Below are positions 35,194 through 37,198 of a DNA stretch of 37,198 nucleotides, piece by piece. Both the position numbers and the translations under genes were made by a program. The notes under the pieces were generated by a model. That model was given only the letters and a program-made list of their open reading frames with translations, was not told the origin of the DNA and made no database searches. How positions within the stretch are numbered: position 1 is the first letter of the stretch; each line of letters starts with the position of its first letter. Source of the DNA: Thalassovita sp. (GTDB taxonomy: Bacteria; Bacteroidota; Bacteroidia; Cytophagales; Flammeovirgaceae); the NCBI GenBank assembly GCA_002729595.1, contig PBYL01000416.1, forward strand, positions 1 through 37,198, read 5' to 3'.

Positions 35194-37198
35194 TTAAGGT
35201 CTTTCAACAGAAGTTAGTTCACCACCACCCAAATCGTCGAAGCTATGATCTAACATATAAAAGAACACATCTTTTTCTCTGAGGTTATACAAATCGTTAT
35301 TTCCAATAAAACCAAGAATTAGCCATTTACCAGATTGATCTTTTTGAATTTTGCTAGCAAAGCGAGAACTGGTAGTTGGTATGTGTTTCTCCAAAACCAA
35401 TCCGCCTTCTTTATTAAACGAAAGCACTTTTACATCACTTTTGATCTGGTCGTTACCTGGTATTTTTTGAATTGCATTAGCAAAAACTAAAATTCCGTTA
35501 TCAGAAGATTTAATGTTAGAATCAAAGGTGGAAATAGGTAAAACTTTCTTCCAAACTACTGTACCCATTGTATTGATAAACATCAACTCAGATTTAAAAT
35601 AAGAGCTAGCTAGGTATTCATTTTCAGACATGAGTACATAACCGCTTCCATTATCTGCTGTAAGTACATTTGAAATTTTTCTGGTGTAGGGTAATTGAAT
35701 TTTCTTTTGTAACTGACCACTATTATTGAAAAGCAGTAAAAGACCTTGTTGCTTTTCAATAGTTGGTTTCTTTAATTTTTCGGGATAAAAAACAGCTCCA
35801 AATCCACTATTTGTTTTAAAAGTTGCAGAACAATGAAAATAATCAAATGGCTCGTTAAAATCATTTTGGGTAATAAAATTCTGCGCAAAAGATTTTACTG
35901 TGTTTCCTTCAATTACAGAGACAAAAGGCAGAACCTTGGAATTTAGTAAGCTACCACCAATTATCTGCTTTCCATCATCTTCGGTTTTAACAGCAGTAGT
36001 TAAAGATTTACCCTGATTTTGAACTGTATTTAAGCTTTGTATATAAGTCGCCAGATTTAAAGATTGGTAACTTACAAAAGAAGGTTTGAAGCGATTGCTC
36101 AAAAAATCATTTACAAGCAGCGACTTTAAACTATTACTAATCTCTACTTCTTTTCCAAGTATAAAGCCACCTTCGTTGCTGATAAATAACAAAAGCTCGT
36201 CTTTATTTTTTGCCAGATTTTGGAAGAATAATTGATTTTTTTCATTCTTTCCAGACCTTAACCTACTGTCTAGTAACTGTAAGTTGAATTTACATTGCTG
36301 TAAATATTGATGTAAGTCGACATAGAACTTCTCTACAGAATTGAAATTACTTTCTTTTAGCTGAGTTTTTAATAAATCGTTTTTAGCACCTAAATACAGC
36401 AAATAAGGAATTAAAGCCGATTCTGCGTCGATGTATTTAATTTTATCAATTATTCTGGAATCTAACTCAACATTTTCGTTTGGTACTCTTCCTTTACTAA
36501 GCACAAAAAGATTTCGCTGTAATAATGAATGAGTTGTAGACAGTTCGTCCCAAAAATCGCCAATCTTATTCAGTCTTGCATTTTCTACTTGAGCCAGCCA
36601 ACTATTAAAATCAAAATAGACACCTTCTTTCAATAATTCTATTTGCTTATCAGATACTGTGAAATCGTAGCTATCAACTGGCTTTCTTTTAAAATCTACA
36701 TTAATCCCACCGTTTTCTGCTACTAAAGTTGATTGATATTGAGCAAGTGTATTTTCTGTATTTAAAAGAGAAGTTTTAAAATTACTTGTTGCATCTTCAA
36801 ATTCTTTATCTGATAATACTAGAAGATCATTTTTTAAAGGGTAATTAAGGAGCAAAGCAGAATAAGTATCAAGCAGACTTTTGTAACTATTTGACAAAGC
36901 TTCAAAAGCATTTTGAACTTTTACAATGGTATTTCTCTTAACCAATATTTCTCTTTCGCTTGTTAGAATTATATCTACAAAATCATTGTAAAGCTGCTCT
37001 TTACTTTCAAAAATGCCGTAGTTACCAACCAAAGGAGCAAAGTAATCTACCTGCTTAAAAAATTCTTTTTCGGTTAAAGAGCTTCTGGTTTTATTTAAAT
37101 AGATAAGCGCTGAGTCTAGTAAAACCTCTGTGCGAGAGAGTGATGTTTTGCTCTGTAATCTTTCTGCCTCTTTTTTATATGCCTCATGTGTAAGATAA
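35194..37198 (-). CDS. Large protein of unknown function, 5' end outside the window
   Basis: The reading frame is open to the right edge of the window, so this is a partial gene; a TTG at 37032 is merely the first possible start inside and the frame continues upstream through coding-like sequence (THEAYKKEAERL). At least 667 residues are visible. The first half is helical and charged (possible coiled-coil). The second half, from about residue 440 of the visible protein, has repeated short beta motifs such as LLLLFNNSGQLQKKIQL, ELMFINTMGTVVWKKVL and KVLSFNKEGGLVLEKHI, which look like beta-propeller blades. I recognise no family. No signal peptide can be judged. The TlpA-like gene follows after 23 bp. 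Confidence 0.75.
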   Translation of the reverse strand, partial: YLTHEAYKKEAERLQSKTSLSRTEVLLDSALIYLNKTRSSLTEKEFFKQVDYFAPLVGNYGIFESKEQLYNDFVDIILTSEREILVKRNTIVKVQNAFEALSNSYKSLLDTYSALLLNYPLKNDLLVLSDKEFEDATSNFKTSLLNTENTLAQYQSTLVAENGGINVDFKRKPVDSYDFTVSDKQIELLKEGVYFDFNSWLAQVENARLNKIGDFWDELSTTHSLLQRNLFVLSKGRVPNENVELDSRIIDKIKYIDAESALIPYLLYLGAKNDLLKTQLKESNFNSVEKFYVDLHQYLQQCKFNLQLLDSRLRSGKNEKNQLFFQNLAKNKDELLLFISNEGGFILGKEVEISNSLKSLLVNDFLSNRFKPSFVSYQSLNLATYIQSLNTVQNQGKSLTTAVKTEDDGKQIIGGSLLNSKVLPFVSVIEGNTVKSFAQNFITQNDFNEPFDYFHCSATFKTNSGFGAVFYPEKLKKPTIEKQQGLLLLFNNSGQLQKKIQLPYTRKISNVLTADNGSGYVLMSENEYLASSYFKSELMFINTMGTVVWKKVLPISTFDSNIKSSDNGILVFANAIQKIPGNDQIKSDVKVLSFNKEGGLVLEKHIPTTSSRFASKIQKDQSGKWLILGFIGNNDLYNLREKDVFFYMLDHSFDDLGGGELTSVERP

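Overview
The window looks like chromosomal DNA of a low-GC marine-type Bacteroidota, most likely order Cytophagales. Signs are a type IX secretion sorting domain, Bacteroidota-restricted families (DUF2911, DUF4293, DUF1573), a CrtY-type lycopene cyclase, a Bacteroidota-style TonB, almost no Shine-Dalgarno sequences, and several TAnnTTTG-type -7 boxes. No rRNA, tRNA, CRISPR array or complete mobile element was found. Genus is not resolved from sequence alone.

Layout. 1-7000: a secreted M43 metalloprotease whose 3' end looks broken at the window edge, a small secreted DUF1573 protein, and a 1512-residue secreted adhesin-like protein (His-rich tract, cadherin-like repeats, seven 48-residue FG-GAP/VCBS repeats, sorting domain). 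7.4-9.7 kb: aspartate aminotransferase and a heptose-7-phosphate kinase (LPS heptose). 9.7-17 kb: a DUF2911/TPR protein, a gene-poor stretch that hides a probable small transcript with a 35-codon membrane peptide, then a TonB-dependent receptor followed at 23 bp by a TPR/coiled-coil sensor histidine kinase. 17-22.5 kb: an outer-membrane beta-barrel protein, a two-gene NatA/NatB-like ABC exporter, a 59-residue small gene, fabG, and a secreted ADP-ribosylglycohydrolase-fold protein. 22.6-27 kb: a SAM methyltransferase and two consecutive GH13 lipoprotein glycosidases, which could form an alpha-glucan pathway split between cell surface and periplasm. 27-31.6 kb, minus strand: AraC regulator with universal stress protein, a TonB with an extra N-terminal membrane segment, an M42 peptidase and a DtxR/MntR-type regulator. 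31.7 kb to the end, minus strand: glycosyltransferase, lycopene cyclase, DUF4293 membrane protein, TlpA-like thioredoxin and an unrecognised large protein that runs off the window.

Most of the window is ordinary core and envelope biology. The best candidates for something undescribed are (i) the small transcription unit at 11347-11697, with promoter-like boxes, a structured leader, a one-helix peptide and a terminator that folds well only as minus-strand RNA; (ii) the receptor plus TPR-kinase pair, where a predicted periplasmic coiled coil is long enough to approach the outer membrane; and (iii) the TonB with a second N-terminal helix. Three convergent gene pairs share near-perfect bidirectional terminators.
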